Assembly: GCF_964022235.1 (NCBI RefSeq)
Contig: NZ_CAXHZL010000002.1
Location: forward strand, 248,001 to 312,000
Length of the DNA: 64,000 bases
Source of the DNA: Limimaricola sp964022235
Lineage (GTDB): Bacteria > Pseudomonadota > Alphaproteobacteria > Rhodobacterales > Rhodobacteraceae
Direction of reading: 5' to 3'
The notes beneath the pieces are model-generated. The model had not been told where the DNA came from and ran no database searches. It saw nothing but the letters and a program-made list of their open reading frames with translations. Positions 37,377 through 46,881 of this stretch are shown here, one piece after another. The position numbers and the translations under genes are program-made. Numbering within the stretch: position 1 is the stretch's first letter; each line of letters opens with the position of its first letter.

Positions 37377-38080
37377 CCCATGCCGGTCGGGCGCTGGGTC
37401 GAGCCCCAGCGCCGCCGGTCGTGGTGCCAGCTTTGCAGGGCCCAACCGGTCCATGCAAAGACGTAGAATGCCCCCGCCACCAGCACGATCAGCCCCGGCA
37501 CCGGGCCGATGTCGGCACGGTCCACGAACATCTCGAAATTCTCGACCGGCGTTGGATGCACGATCAGCTTGCCGATATAGGCGGCAGCCTGGATGATCAG
37601 GATCCACAGGTAATTGCGGCGGATGCGACGGCCCACCGAGACCCGGAACGACACGTGGTAGCGCGGCACCCAGTAATCCTCGGCCAGTTCCCTCTGCCAG
37701 CCCTCGCCCAGCCGCAGATCGCCATCCTGCAAGAGCGGCGCGTAGAAATGCGTCTCCATCCAGCGACAGCGCGCGCGCCAGACGTTGAAGTAGCGGTAGC
37801 GCCGCGCCTCCAGCATCAGGAAGAACAGGATCAGGATGCCGACCAGCACCAGCGGCAGAGGCGAGGCCTCGCGCGAGGCAAACGCGATCGACAGCGCGAT
37901 CCCGAGCGTCACCACCGCCCAGTTGGTCGTGGTGTCGAGCCGGGTGCGCCAGATCGTCGAGCGGTAGACCTCGCCGCGCCAAAGATGCGCCAGCGCCCCG
38001 ATCTCGGCTGCGGTCAGCTCGCGCCGTGCGTCGGTCTCGTCTCTTACCATGGCGCGATCCTCCCCGCCCCCATCTGACAC
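37373..38080 (-). CDS. DUF2270 family membrane protein
   Basis: A 235-residue protein with a soluble N-terminus (residues 1-50; EIGALAHLWRGEVYRSTIWRTRLDTTTNWAV), two close hydrophobic segments at about 53-90, a middle cytoplasmic part rich in Arg and Trp, and two further hydrophobic segments at about 160-215. The WRTRLDTTTNWA and ARRYRYFNVWRARCRWME segments are diagnostic of DUF2270, a family of unknown function. It is located between hemE and hemF, and both its ends are close to haem genes, which makes a haem-related role possible but unproven. Confidence 0.85.
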   Translation of the reverse strand: MSDGGGEDRAMVRDETDARRELTAAEIGALAHLWRGEVYRSTIWRTRLDTTTNWAVVTLGIALSIAFASREASPLPLVLVGILILFFLMLEARRYRYFNVWRARCRWMETHFYAPLLQDGDLRLGEGWQRELAEDYWVPRYHVSFRVSVGRRIRRNYLWILIIQAAAYIGKLIVHPTPVENFEMFVDRADIGPVPGLIVLVAGAFYVFAWTGWALQSWHHDRRRWGSTQRPTGMG

Positions 38081-38113
38081 GGGCGCGGGCGAGCGGTCAA
38101 AGCCCTTGGAAGA

Positions 38114-39007
38114 TCACACCCATTTCGCCAGCGGCGGCAAGCTCATCAGCACCGCGTCCGGGTCGTGTCCGGTGGCAAGGCCGAACTTGGTGCCGCGGTC
38201 GTAGACGAGGTTGTATTCGGCATAGAGGCCGCGGTGGCGCAGCTGCGCGTCCTTGTCGGCCTCGTTCCACGGCATGGCGCGGCGCGCCTCGGCCAGTGGC
38301 AGCCATGCGGGCAGAAAGGCGCGGCCAATGTCTTGGGTCAGCGCGAAATCCTCGCGCCAGTCACCGGTGCAGCGATCATCCATGAAGACGCCGCCGACGC
38401 CGCGCGCGCGCTTGCGGTGCGGGATATAGAAATACTCGTCCGCCCAGGCCTTGAGGCGAGGGTAGAGATCGGCCCCGTGCGGGTCGAGATGGGCCTTCAG
38501 CGTGTCGTGAAAATGCGCGGTGTCCTCGGCGTATTCGATGCAGGGGTTGAGGTCGGCGCCACCGCCGAACCACCACGCGCCGGGCGTCCAGAACATCCGC
38601 GTGTTCATGTGCACGGCGGGAGCATGCGGGTTTTGCATATGCGCCACGAGGCTGATGCCGCTGGCCCAGAACCGCGGGTCCTCCGCGATGCCCGGCACGC
38701 CGCGCGCGGCCATCGAGGCCTGCGCCGCCTGCCCCAGCGTGCCGTAGACGGTCGAGATGTTGACGCCGACCTTCTCGAACACCCGGCCTCCGCGCAGCAC
38801 GCACATGCGCCCACCGCCCGCGTCCTCGCCCTCGTCACCGGTGCGTTTGGTCGGCGTCACCTCGAAGCGGCCCGGCGCCTGTTCGGACAGAGGGCCCTCC
38901 GAATGGTTCTGCTCCAGCGCCTCGAAGGCGGCGAAGATCTCGCCTTGCAGCGCGGCGAACCAGTCCGACGCCTGTTCTTTCTCGGATGTCATGGCCTGCG
39001 ACGTCAT
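38114..39007 (-). CDS. hemF: Oxygen-dependent coproporphyrinogen III oxidase
   Basis: A 297-residue enzyme that decarboxylates coproporphyrinogen III to protoporphyrinogen IX using O2, so it serves aerobic haem synthesis. Conserved parts are GGGRMCVLRGGRVFEKVGVN, HMQNPHAPAVHMNTRMF, WWFGGGADLNPCIEY, HRKRARGVGGVFMDD and YNLVYDRGTKFGL. It has no signal peptide. It is the third haem gene in this region (hemC, hemE, hemF). Confidence 0.97.
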   Translation of the reverse strand: MTSQAMTSEKEQASDWFAALQGEIFAAFEALEQNHSEGPLSEQAPGRFEVTPTKRTGDEGEDAGGGRMCVLRGGRVFEKVGVNISTVYGTLGQAAQASMAARGVPGIAEDPRFWASGISLVAHMQNPHAPAVHMNTRMFWTPGAWWFGGGADLNPCIEYAEDTAHFHDTLKAHLDPHGADLYPRLKAWADEYFYIPHRKRARGVGGVFMDDRCTGDWREDFALTQDIGRAFLPAWLPLAEARRAMPWNEADKDAQLRHRGLYAEYNLVYDRGTKFGLATGHDPDAVLMSLPPLAKWV

Positions 39008-39107
39008 GCCTGCCCCCTGCTATTGAATATCCGGAGCGTCTAGCATTCTCTCCAGCGACCCGCCATGCGACCCGCTGGCCCCCGACCGAATCGACCGGAG
39101 ATCTACG

Positions 39108-39494
39108 ATGCGTACCGCCCTGTTTCTGTTGCTGCCCCTGACCCTCGCTGCCTGCGCCACCCCGCGCGAGAGCTGTCTGTCCTCGGTCGGTCGCCAAGGT
39201 CGGGTGATCGATGCGCTGATCTCGCAGACCCGTGGCAACGTCATGCGCGGCTATGCGATCGAAGAGCGCGAAGAACTGCGCACCCGCCGCGAGCTGTGCG
39301 AGTTCCGGCGCAACGATGGCTCGATCGGTCGCCGCTTTTGCGACAAGACCACCGCCGAGGATGTGCGCGTGCCGGTGACCATCGACATCGAGGCCGAGAA
39401 GGTGAAGCTCGACCAGCTTCTGGCGCGGCGCGAGGCGTTGACCCGTGCCGAAAGCGCGGCAAAGGCGCAATGCGTGGCGCGCTACCCCCAGTAA
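39108..39494 (+). CDS. Small lipoprotein, function unknown
   Basis: A 128-residue protein with a lipoprotein signal: hydrophobic residues 4-14 then the lipobox LAAC, so the lipid is attached to C16. The mature part has four more cysteines (ESCLSSV, ELCEFR, RRFCDK, KAQCVA), probably forming two disulfides in the periplasm, and a C-terminal helical segment with Glu/Lys/Arg heptads (IDIEAEKVKLDQLLARREALTRAES). I do not recognise a named family. It is a single gene between hemF and the convergent SDR gene. Confidence 0.75.
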   Translation: MRTALFLLLPLTLAACATPRESCLSSVGRQGRVIDALISQTRGNVMRGYAIEEREELRTRRELCEFRRNDGSIGRRFCDKTTAEDVRVPVTIDIEAEKVKLDQLLARREALTRAESAAKAQCVARYPQ

Positions 39495-39521
39495 GCCCTT
39501 TGGGGGCGGCGCGGCTCGACC

Positions 39522-40325
39522 CTAGTGCGCGGCGACGTGGCTGGGGTCGATCAGGCTGCGCCCGCCGTCCACGGTGATCACCTGGCCCGTGACAAAGGCC
39601 GAGGCGTCCGAGGCGAGATACTGCACCGCGTCCGACACCTCGCTGGCGCTTGCGATGCGGCCCAGCGGGGTGCATTGCAGGATCGCCTCGCGGATCTCGT
39701 CATGATCGGACAACGACTGCTTGAGCGAGGCGCTCATCACCGAGCCGAAGGCCACGGCATTGACGCGGATGCGCTTGGGCGCCAAGGCCACGGCCATCGA
39801 GCGGGTCATCTGGTCCAGTGCGGCACAGCTCACCGAATAGGCCAGCAGCTGCGGATGGGTGAGGCGCGCCGCAATTGAGCTGAGGTTGATGATCGAGCCC
39901 AGCGGCGCTTCGCTTTCGGGGTCGGCCTGCTTGATCATGCGCCGCGCCGTCGCCTGGCTCAGCCGGAGTGCAGACATCAGGTTCTGATCGAGAAGCCGCT
40001 CGACCGAATCGTCCTCCGCGTCGAAGGGGTCCGAGATTCGCACCTGCCGCGCCGCGTTGACAAGGATGTCGATGCGGTCGAAGGCGTCGATGGTGAACGA
40101 CAGCAGGTTGGTGATGGTCAGACGCTCGCGCAGGTCGCCCGCGAAGTGACGCACCGGGCCATCGGCCTCGCGCAACACGCTCGTTTCGCGCTCGAGCGCG
40201 GCCTCGTCGCGGTCGACGAATACGACGTTGGCGCCCGCCTCGACCATGGCGCGCGCGATGGCGAGGCCGACGCCATGCGCCGCCCCTGTCACGATCGCGG
40301 TCTTGCCGGCGATGGAAAAGCTCAT
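39522..40325 (-). CDS. SDR-family protein with catalytic lysine replaced by cysteine
   Basis: A 267-residue short-chain dehydrogenase/reductase fold protein. The cofactor motif TGAAHGVG (residues 13-20), the strand DILVNAA and the SSIA serine region (S149/S150) are present, and the C-terminal VTGQVITVDGG segment is typical. The catalytic site, however, reads YSVSCAAL (Y163 with C167) where the family has YxxxK. The codon is TGT, not a sequencing-like frameshift. Without the lysine normal hydride transfer should be impaired, so the protein may act as a binder or on a different chemistry. It lies 26 bases downstream of the RsmC-like gene on the same strand. Confidence 0.85.
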   Translation of the reverse strand: MSFSIAGKTAIVTGAAHGVGLAIARAMVEAGANVVFVDRDEAALERETSVLREADGPVRHFAGDLRERLTITNLLSFTIDAFDRIDILVNAARQVRISDPFDAEDDSVERLLDQNLMSALRLSQATARRMIKQADPESEAPLGSIINLSSIAARLTHPQLLAYSVSCAALDQMTRSMAVALAPKRIRVNAVAFGSVMSASLKQSLSDHDEIREAILQCTPLGRIASASEVSDAVQYLASDASAFVTGQVITVDGGRSLIDPSHVAAH

Positions 40326-40350
40326 GACGGTCTCCGGGGAAAGGAACGTG

Positions 40351-41355
40351 TCAGCGGGGTTTCTTGTCGGTGGGCTTGAGAGGCCGGATCGCGTGGAACA
40401 GCTTGAAGGTGCCGTCGCCGCCGACCTCCTCGACCGAGCGGAAGCTGTCGCGCAGCGCCGCCTCGTAGGGCAGGTGCCGATTGGCGACCATCCACAGCTG
40501 TCCCGACGGGGCCAGCATCCGCGCCGCCGCCAGAATGAAAGCACGGCCCAGCGCCGGATCGGCGGCGCGGCCCACGTGGAACGGCGGGTTCGAGACGATC
40601 CCGTCATAAAGATGGCCGGGCTTGAACCGCGTGACATCGGCCCAATGGAAGGCCGCGCGCGGGTCGGTGACGTTGCGGCGCGCACATTCGAGCGCCAGCG
40701 TCTCGGCCTCGATCAGGTCGATCGACTTCACGCCGTCGCGCTCCAGCACCACGCGCGCCAGATAGCCCCAGCCCGCGCCGAGATCGGCCATGCGCGAGGG
40801 CATCTTCTTGGGCAGGGCGGCGGCCAGCATCTGCGAGCCCCGGTCCGGCCCATCGGCCGAAAAGGCCCCCCATTGCGTCACGAAGCCGCCGTCGACCTCG
40901 GAGGGCGCGGGCGCGGCCCAGTCCGACAGGTCAACCGAGGCGGAGTCGAACCAGAACAGCCGGCCATGCGCGCGGGTCACGCAAGGCAGATCGCCCACCC
41001 GCGCGCGCATCTCGCGCCACAGGCTGTCGACGCCGTCGGTCTTTTGCCCATCGACGATCACCATCGGCGCAAGCCGCGCCGCCTGGGCCAGCATGGCGCG
41101 GGCCAGCGGCTTGGAGCGCGGCACGAAGACCACGGCGGCGCTGGCGGGTTCAGGCGCGGCCTCGGGTGCGGGCACGCTCCAGCCTTGCGCCTCCCAAGCG
41201 TCGATGTCGGGGCGAAAGCCGTGCAGGATAAGGGTGCGATCCTTGGGCAACGCCGAAAGATCGACGTCGGCTGCGGGACGCAGCGCGAGGATCGTGCCCT
41301 CGGGCAGCACGAGCGCGCCGCTCTCGATCGCGGTGGTCAGTCGGGCATCGGCCAT
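40351..41355 (-). CDS. RsmC-like 16S rRNA (guanine-N2) methyltransferase
   Basis: A 334-residue protein with the two-domain plan of RsmC/RlmG: a degenerate N-terminal half that lacks the SAM motifs, and a C-terminal class I methyltransferase domain with MADLGAGWGYLARVVL (SAM loop), VKSIDLIEAETLALECARRN and the target-base motif IVSNPPFHVG. The NPPFH motif indicates an exocyclic-amine methyltransferase acting on guanine in RNA. The precise position (RsmC, m2G1207) cannot be decided here. It lies at the head of a probable pair with the SDR gene. Confidence 0.8.
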   Translation of the reverse strand: MADARLTTAIESGALVLPEGTILALRPAADVDLSALPKDRTLILHGFRPDIDAWEAQGWSVPAPEAAPEPASAAVVFVPRSKPLARAMLAQAARLAPMVIVDGQKTDGVDSLWREMRARVGDLPCVTRAHGRLFWFDSASVDLSDWAAPAPSEVDGGFVTQWGAFSADGPDRGSQMLAAALPKKMPSRMADLGAGWGYLARVVLERDGVKSIDLIEAETLALECARRNVTDPRAAFHWADVTRFKPGHLYDGIVSNPPFHVGRAADPALGRAFILAAARMLAPSGQLWMVANRHLPYEAALRDSFRSVEEVGGDGTFKLFHAIRPLKPTDKKPR

Positions 41356-41398
41356 GGGGACTCCGAAGGCAGGGGGTGAAAACAGGGCATCGGGGCCC

Positions 41399-41812
41399 CT
41401 ATTCCCTTTCCATCGTGCATTGCAACGGGTGCTGGTGCCGCTGGGCGAAATCCATCACCTGCGCCACCTTGGTTTCGGCGATCTCATAGGAGAACACGCC
41501 GACCACGGCGAGCCCCTTCTTGTGCACGGTGAGCATGATCTCGAAGGCCTGCGCATGGCTCAGCCCGAAGAACCGCTCGAGCACATGCACGACGAACTCC
41601 ATCGGCGTGTAGTCATCGTTGAGGATCAGCACCTTGTAGAGCGGAGGCCGCTTGGTCTTGGGGCGAGTCTCGACCTTGACGCCGGTGAGGTCGTCGCCAT
41701 CGCCATCGTCGCCCGGCCCCGCCATGCGCGCCGCCCTGTTCGCCGCCCTGTTCGCCGTCGTCCGTGCCGCCATCCGCGCCACCATCTGCGTCGTCGTGCC
41801 TTGCATCGTCAT
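41399..41812 (-). CDS. clpS: ClpA adaptor ClpS
   Basis: A 137-residue adaptor for N-degron substrates. The core (residues ~55-137) contains LYKVLILNDDYTPMEFVVHVLERFF, the N-end residue pocket region, and the helix HAQAFEIMLTVHKKGLAVVGVF. The first ~40 residues are a low-complexity Ala/Arg/Thr-rich extension (TTANRAANRAARMAG) that is longer than in most ClpS. ClpS docks on the N-domain of ClpA (gene at 14.9 kb). Two ATGs, 41812 and 41806, are close; 41812 has GGAG five bases upstream. It is divergent from the HAD gene. Confidence 0.92.
   Translation of the reverse strand: MTMQGTTTQMVARMAARTTANRAANRAARMAGPGDDGDGDDLTGVKVETRPKTKRPPLYKVLILNDDYTPMEFVVHVLERFFGLSHAQAFEIMLTVHKKGLAVVGVFSYEIAETKVAQVMDFAQRHQHPLQCTMERE
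41730..41753. repeat. Two tandem 12-bp repeats in the clpS N-terminal region
   Basis: The 12-mer GCCGCCCTGTTC occurs twice in a row (41730-41741 and 41742-41753) and encodes the repeated NRAANRAA on the minus strand. The copies are identical, which suggests a recent slippage duplication. Confidence 0.8.
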
Positions 41813-41930
41813 CCGCTCTCCGGCCATCTCGGCTTGGGCTCCGCGTCTCGTTGCCAATCCCGCTCTCGCTTCGTTATATATGCGCCCCGTGCCCGGTGAA
41901 AAGCCCGGCCCTTGCCGTGGAGCGCCACAG

Positions 41931-42632
41931 ATGCCGGATCGTTGGACCATCGCCTTCGACGCAGACGACACGCTGTGGCACAACGAGCGGTTTTTCCGCT
42001 CCACCCAAGCACGTTTCGTCGAGCTTTTGCGCGATCACGCGGGCGAGGATCGCCTGCGTGAGCGGCTGCTCGCGGCCGAGCGGCGCAACCTCGGGCGGTA
42101 TGGGTTCGGGGTGAAGGGATTCGTGCTGTCGATGATCGAGACCGCGATCGAGGTCAGCGAGGCCCGCGTGCCCGCCACGGCGATCGCCGAGATCATGGAT
42201 CTGGGCCGCGAGATGCTGGCGCATCCGATCGAGCTTCTGCCCGGTGTCGAGCAGGCGATCGCTGCACTGTCGGGCGAGGCCCGGCTGGTGCTCGTCACCA
42301 AGGGCGACCTGCTCGACCAAGAACGCAAGCTGGCGCAATCGGGTTTGGGCGAGGCTTTCGAGGCGGTCGAGATCGTGTCGGACAAGACCGCGCCTGTCTA
42401 TGCCGCCATCTTCACCCGCCACGCGATCCGACCCGACCGCGCCGTCATGGTCGGCAATTCGCTGAAATCCGACGTGCTGCCGGTGATCGAAGCGGGAGGC
42501 TGGGGCGTACATGTCCCATCGGAGACGACCTGGGAGCTGGAGCACGCCGAGGCGCCGGAGGCGCATCCGCGATTCCGCCGGATCGACAGCCTCGCGGCTC
42601 TACCCGCGATGGTTGCCGAACTTTGCGCCTGA
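41931..42632 (+). CDS. HAD superfamily hydrolase
   Basis: A 233-residue HAD phosphatase. Motif I is AFDADDTLW (nucleophile Asp near residue 10), motif II is in VLVTKGDLL, motif III Lys is in VEIVSDKTAPVY, and motif IV is replaced by MVGNSLKSDVLP. The long cap domain between motif I and II (residues ~20-95) fits YjjG-like nucleotidases and related phosphatases. The substrate is not clear. The start lies 118 bases from that of the divergent clpS. Confidence 0.88.
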   Translation: MPDRWTIAFDADDTLWHNERFFRSTQARFVELLRDHAGEDRLRERLLAAERRNLGRYGFGVKGFVLSMIETAIEVSEARVPATAIAEIMDLGREMLAHPIELLPGVEQAIAALSGEARLVLVTKGDLLDQERKLAQSGLGEAFEAVEIVSDKTAPVYAAIFTRHAIRPDRAVMVGNSLKSDVLPVIEAGGWGVHVPSETTWELEHAEAPEAHPRFRRIDSLAALPAMVAELCA

Positions 42633-42852
42633 TCCCGCAAAGGAAACCCTTGCCTGCGGCTTTCGCGCCACGTCCGCCCCGCAAAGATCCCGGCCCAGGC
42701 CCCTGTCGGCGCTGCACTCCTTCGGTATAGGGCGAGTCGCGCGCGGCAGCTTCGTGCGATGCTTGAGGACAACGGGCAAAGTATTTGGAAACATATCTAT
42801 TTTAGTGACGCCACGTTTATGATACATATTGAGACATAATTGAGGTGCCCGC

Positions 42853-42897
42853 ATGAAGACGGTCATCCGCGAGGCAAAACAAAGGGCAATCACGTGA
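42853..42897 (+). CDS. Putative 14-residue leader peptide overlapping the carboxypeptidase start
   Basis: A short frame MKTVIREAKQRAIT has its own Shine-Dalgarno (GAGG seven bases before the ATG). Its stop TGA (42895-42897) overlaps the GTG start of the D-alanyl-D-alanine carboxypeptidase (42894) as GTGA. That arrangement would couple translation of the two. It lies directly after the most AT-rich stretch of the window. The existence of the peptide is an inference from the start-stop geometry. Confidence 0.4.
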   Translation: MKTVIREAKQRAIT

Positions 42898-44426
42898 GCA
42901 GTCGTCTGTTGCGGACGGCCCGGATCGGGCTGTTTCTAGTCACTACCCTTACGGCGGGTATCACCATCGCCACCGGCGCGCTTGCCGCGCCTTACGCGGC
43001 GATGGTCGTGGACGCCAAGACAGGGGCCGTCATCCACGAGGAAAATGCCGACACGCGTCTGCATCCCGCCTCGCTGACCAAGATGATGACCCTCTATATC
43101 GCCTTCCACGCGATCCAGCGCGGCGAAATCTCCCTCGATTCCGAGGTGACGATCCCCTCCCGCGCCGCGGCACAGCCCCCTTCCAAGCTCGGGCTGCGCA
43201 CCGGCCAGAAGATCAAGTTCCGCTACCTGCTGCGCGCCGCGGCCGTGAAATCGGCCAACGATGCCGCCACCGCGATCGGCTTTGCCATCTCGGGCAGCGA
43301 AGAGGGCTTTGCCAAGCGGATGAACGCGACCGCGCAGGCGATGGGCATGCGCAACACCCACTTCGTGAACATGAACGGCCTGACCTCCGACGGTCACCTG
43401 TCGACCGCGCGCGACATGACGGTGCTGGGCCGCCACATGATCTATGACTTCCCGCAATACTATAACCTGTTCTCGCGCCGCTCGGCCGATGCGGGCATGT
43501 CGCAGGTCAACAACACCAACCGCCGCTTCCTCGACGCCTACAAAGGGGCCGACGGCATCAAGACCGGCTTCACCAATGCCGCGGGCTACAACCTCGTGGC
43601 CTCGGCGCAGCGCGGCGACCGCCGGATCATTGCCACGGTCTTCGGCGGCACCTCGACCGCGAACCGCAACGCGCAGGTGATGAAGCTGCTCGACAAGGGC
43701 TTTGCCAGCCAGCCCGGTCAGGCAGCACCGACGCAGGCCCCGGCGCTCGTCGCCGCCACCCCGGCGCTCGGCCCCACCACCGGGGCGCACACGATCCGCG
43801 TGACCGGCGTGGTCAAGCGCAGCCTGCGCCCGCAGCAGCGTCCGGGCACTGCCGCCGCTCCGGTGCTGGTCGCCACCGCGTCGGGCATCGAGGACGCGCT
43901 CGCCGCGGCGCTGCTCGTCTCCGCCTCGCCCTCGGCTGCCGCACAGGAAGAGGTGGCCCCGGCCCGCGTCGCGGTTGCCGCTGCTCCCGCCCCCACCGCC
44001 CCGATCACGGATCTGAGCGACATGGCCCCCGCCACCGCCGAGCTTTTCGCCGAGGCCGGGATCACCGCCGACACCACGCCCGAAGCCCGCCCGACCGAGA
44101 TGATCATGACCGCCGCCGCGATCGCGCCGGTCGATGCGTCGCGGATGCAGGCGGTGCCAGAGGTGGTGACCCGCGTGTCGACCTCGGGTGGCCGGCTCTG
44201 GGGCATCAACGTCGGTCGCTTCAACAGCCGCGGCTCGGCCGAGCGGGTCCTGATCCAGACCGCGCTCAACGAGCCCGGCGCGCTCGACGGGGCGCTGCGG
44301 CGGGTGACCCAGCGCGCGGGTGGCTTTGACGCCAACTTCATGGGTCTCACCAACGAGGCCGCCGATCTGGCCTGCCGCCGCCTGCAGGCACGCGGCGCGA
44401 TGTGTTTCATGATCGGGCCGTCCTGA
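42894..44426 (+). CDS. D-alanyl-D-alanine carboxypeptidase with SPOR domain
   Basis: A 510-residue DacA/PBP5-family serine peptidase. A signal peptide (residues ~12-31) is followed by the S11 peptidase domain with SxxK (S60-K63), SxN (S120-N122) and KTG (K223-G225). An Ala/Pro-rich linker leads to a C-terminal SPOR domain (residues ~435-510, LWGINVGRFNSRGSAERVLIQ) that binds denuded peptidoglycan at the division site. It trims the terminal D-Ala from stem peptides in the periplasm. The GTG at 42894 overlaps a short upstream frame; the start is preceded by AAGGG. Its terminator lies at 44460. Confidence 0.9.
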   Translation: MSSRLLRTARIGLFLVTTLTAGITIATGALAAPYAAMVVDAKTGAVIHEENADTRLHPASLTKMMTLYIAFHAIQRGEISLDSEVTIPSRAAAQPPSKLGLRTGQKIKFRYLLRAAAVKSANDAATAIGFAISGSEEGFAKRMNATAQAMGMRNTHFVNMNGLTSDGHLSTARDMTVLGRHMIYDFPQYYNLFSRRSADAGMSQVNNTNRRFLDAYKGADGIKTGFTNAAGYNLVASAQRGDRRIIATVFGGTSTANRNAQVMKLLDKGFASQPGQAAPTQAPALVAATPALGPTTGAHTIRVTGVVKRSLRPQQRPGTAAAPVLVATASGIEDALAAALLVSASPSAAAQEEVAPARVAVAAAPAPTAPITDLSDMAPATAELFAEAGITADTTPEARPTEMIMTAAAIAPVDASRMQAVPEVVTRVSTSGGRLWGINVGRFNSRGSAERVLIQTALNEPGALDGALRRVTQRAGGFDANFMGLTNEAADLACRRLQARGAMCFMIGPS

Positions 44427-44459
44427 GCCTTCTCCTCCCGGGCTCGTCACGACCCCTTC

Positions 44460-44502
44460 GGCGCCGCGTTCTTCCTCCCGGAACGCGGCGCCGTCTTGTT
44501 TT
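44460..44502 (+). terminator. Rho-independent terminator of the carboxypeptidase gene
   Basis: A perfect 12-base stem (GGCGCCGCGTTC with GAACGCGGCGCC, loop of nine) is followed by GTCTTGTTTT, 34 bases after the stop. Confidence 0.9.
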
Positions 44503-44549
44503 CGGGCCTGCGCGCGCGTTTGATGACCGCGCCCAGAACCGGAGCCCAT

Positions 44550-45236
44550 ATGACCCGACTTGCCGTCATCCCCCCTGCCCCGCGGCGCTTTGCCACCACC
44601 GACCCGACGCTCGAGGTCGAGCTACACCGCATTTTCTGCGTCGGGCGCAACTATGCAGCCCACGCGCGCGAAATGGGCAATGACGACCGCGAGCCGCCGT
44701 TCTTCTTCACCAAGCCCGCGAGCGCCGCCGTCGCCTCTGGTGCGACGCTTTCCTACCCCCCCGCCACCTCCAATCTGCATCACGAGGCCGAGCTGGTGCT
44801 GCTGATCGGGATCGGCGGCGCCGACATCGCGATCGACACGGCGCTCGAGCACGTCTGGGGCTACGGCGTGGGAAACGACCTGACCCGGCGCGACCTGCAG
44901 GCCGAAGCCAAGGAAATGCGTCGCCCCTGGGACATGGCGAAGGGGTTCGACGCTTCGGCGGTTCTCGGGCCGCTCCACCCCGCCTCGGAGATCGGCCACC
45001 CGTCCAAGGGCCGGATCACCGCGCAGGTGAACGGAGAGTTGCGGCAGGAGGCCGATCTGTCGGACATGATCTGGAGCGTGGCCGAGATCGTGTCGCATCT
45101 GTCTCGGCTGGTGTCGCTGTGCCCCGGCGATCTCATCATGACCGGCACGCCCGAAGGCGTGGGCTCGGTCGCGCCGGGTCAGGACTGCGTGGTGGCGATC
45201 GAAGGTCTGGGCGAGGCCCGGTTCCGCTACGCCTGA
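44550..45236 (+). CDS. Fumarylacetoacetate hydrolase family protein
   Basis: A 228-residue FAH-fold enzyme. The metal-binding acids are in LHHEAELVLLIG and in the GYGVGNDLTRRDLQ segment, and the loop IMTGTPEGVGSV is diagnostic of the acylpyruvase/FAHD1 branch. Such enzymes cleave C-C bonds of acylpyruvates or decarboxylate oxaloacetate. The start at 44550 (MTRLAV) follows GGAGCCCAT; two upstream ATGs in the same frame lack a good site and would extend into the terminator. It converges with the yejF gene. Confidence 0.9.
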   Translation: MTRLAVIPPAPRRFATTDPTLEVELHRIFCVGRNYAAHAREMGNDDREPPFFFTKPASAAVASGATLSYPPATSNLHHEAELVLLIGIGGADIAIDTALEHVWGYGVGNDLTRRDLQAEAKEMRRPWDMAKGFDASAVLGPLHPASEIGHPSKGRITAQVNGELRQEADLSDMIWSVAEIVSHLSRLVSLCPGDLIMTGTPEGVGSVAPGQDCVVAIEGLGEARFRYA

Positions 45237-45297
45237 CCGGCGGCCATCGCTCTCGTATATGTAGATGCGCCTGCCCCCTTGCGGGGCGGCGCAAGCC

Positions 45298-46877
<1,580 letters not shown>

Positions 46878-46881
<4 letters not shown>

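Noticed and set aside
42840..42893. TTG start at 42840 for the carboxypeptidase
   Set aside because: It would add 18 hydrophilic residues in front of the signal peptide, has no Shine-Dalgarno and would read through the AT-rich promoter region.
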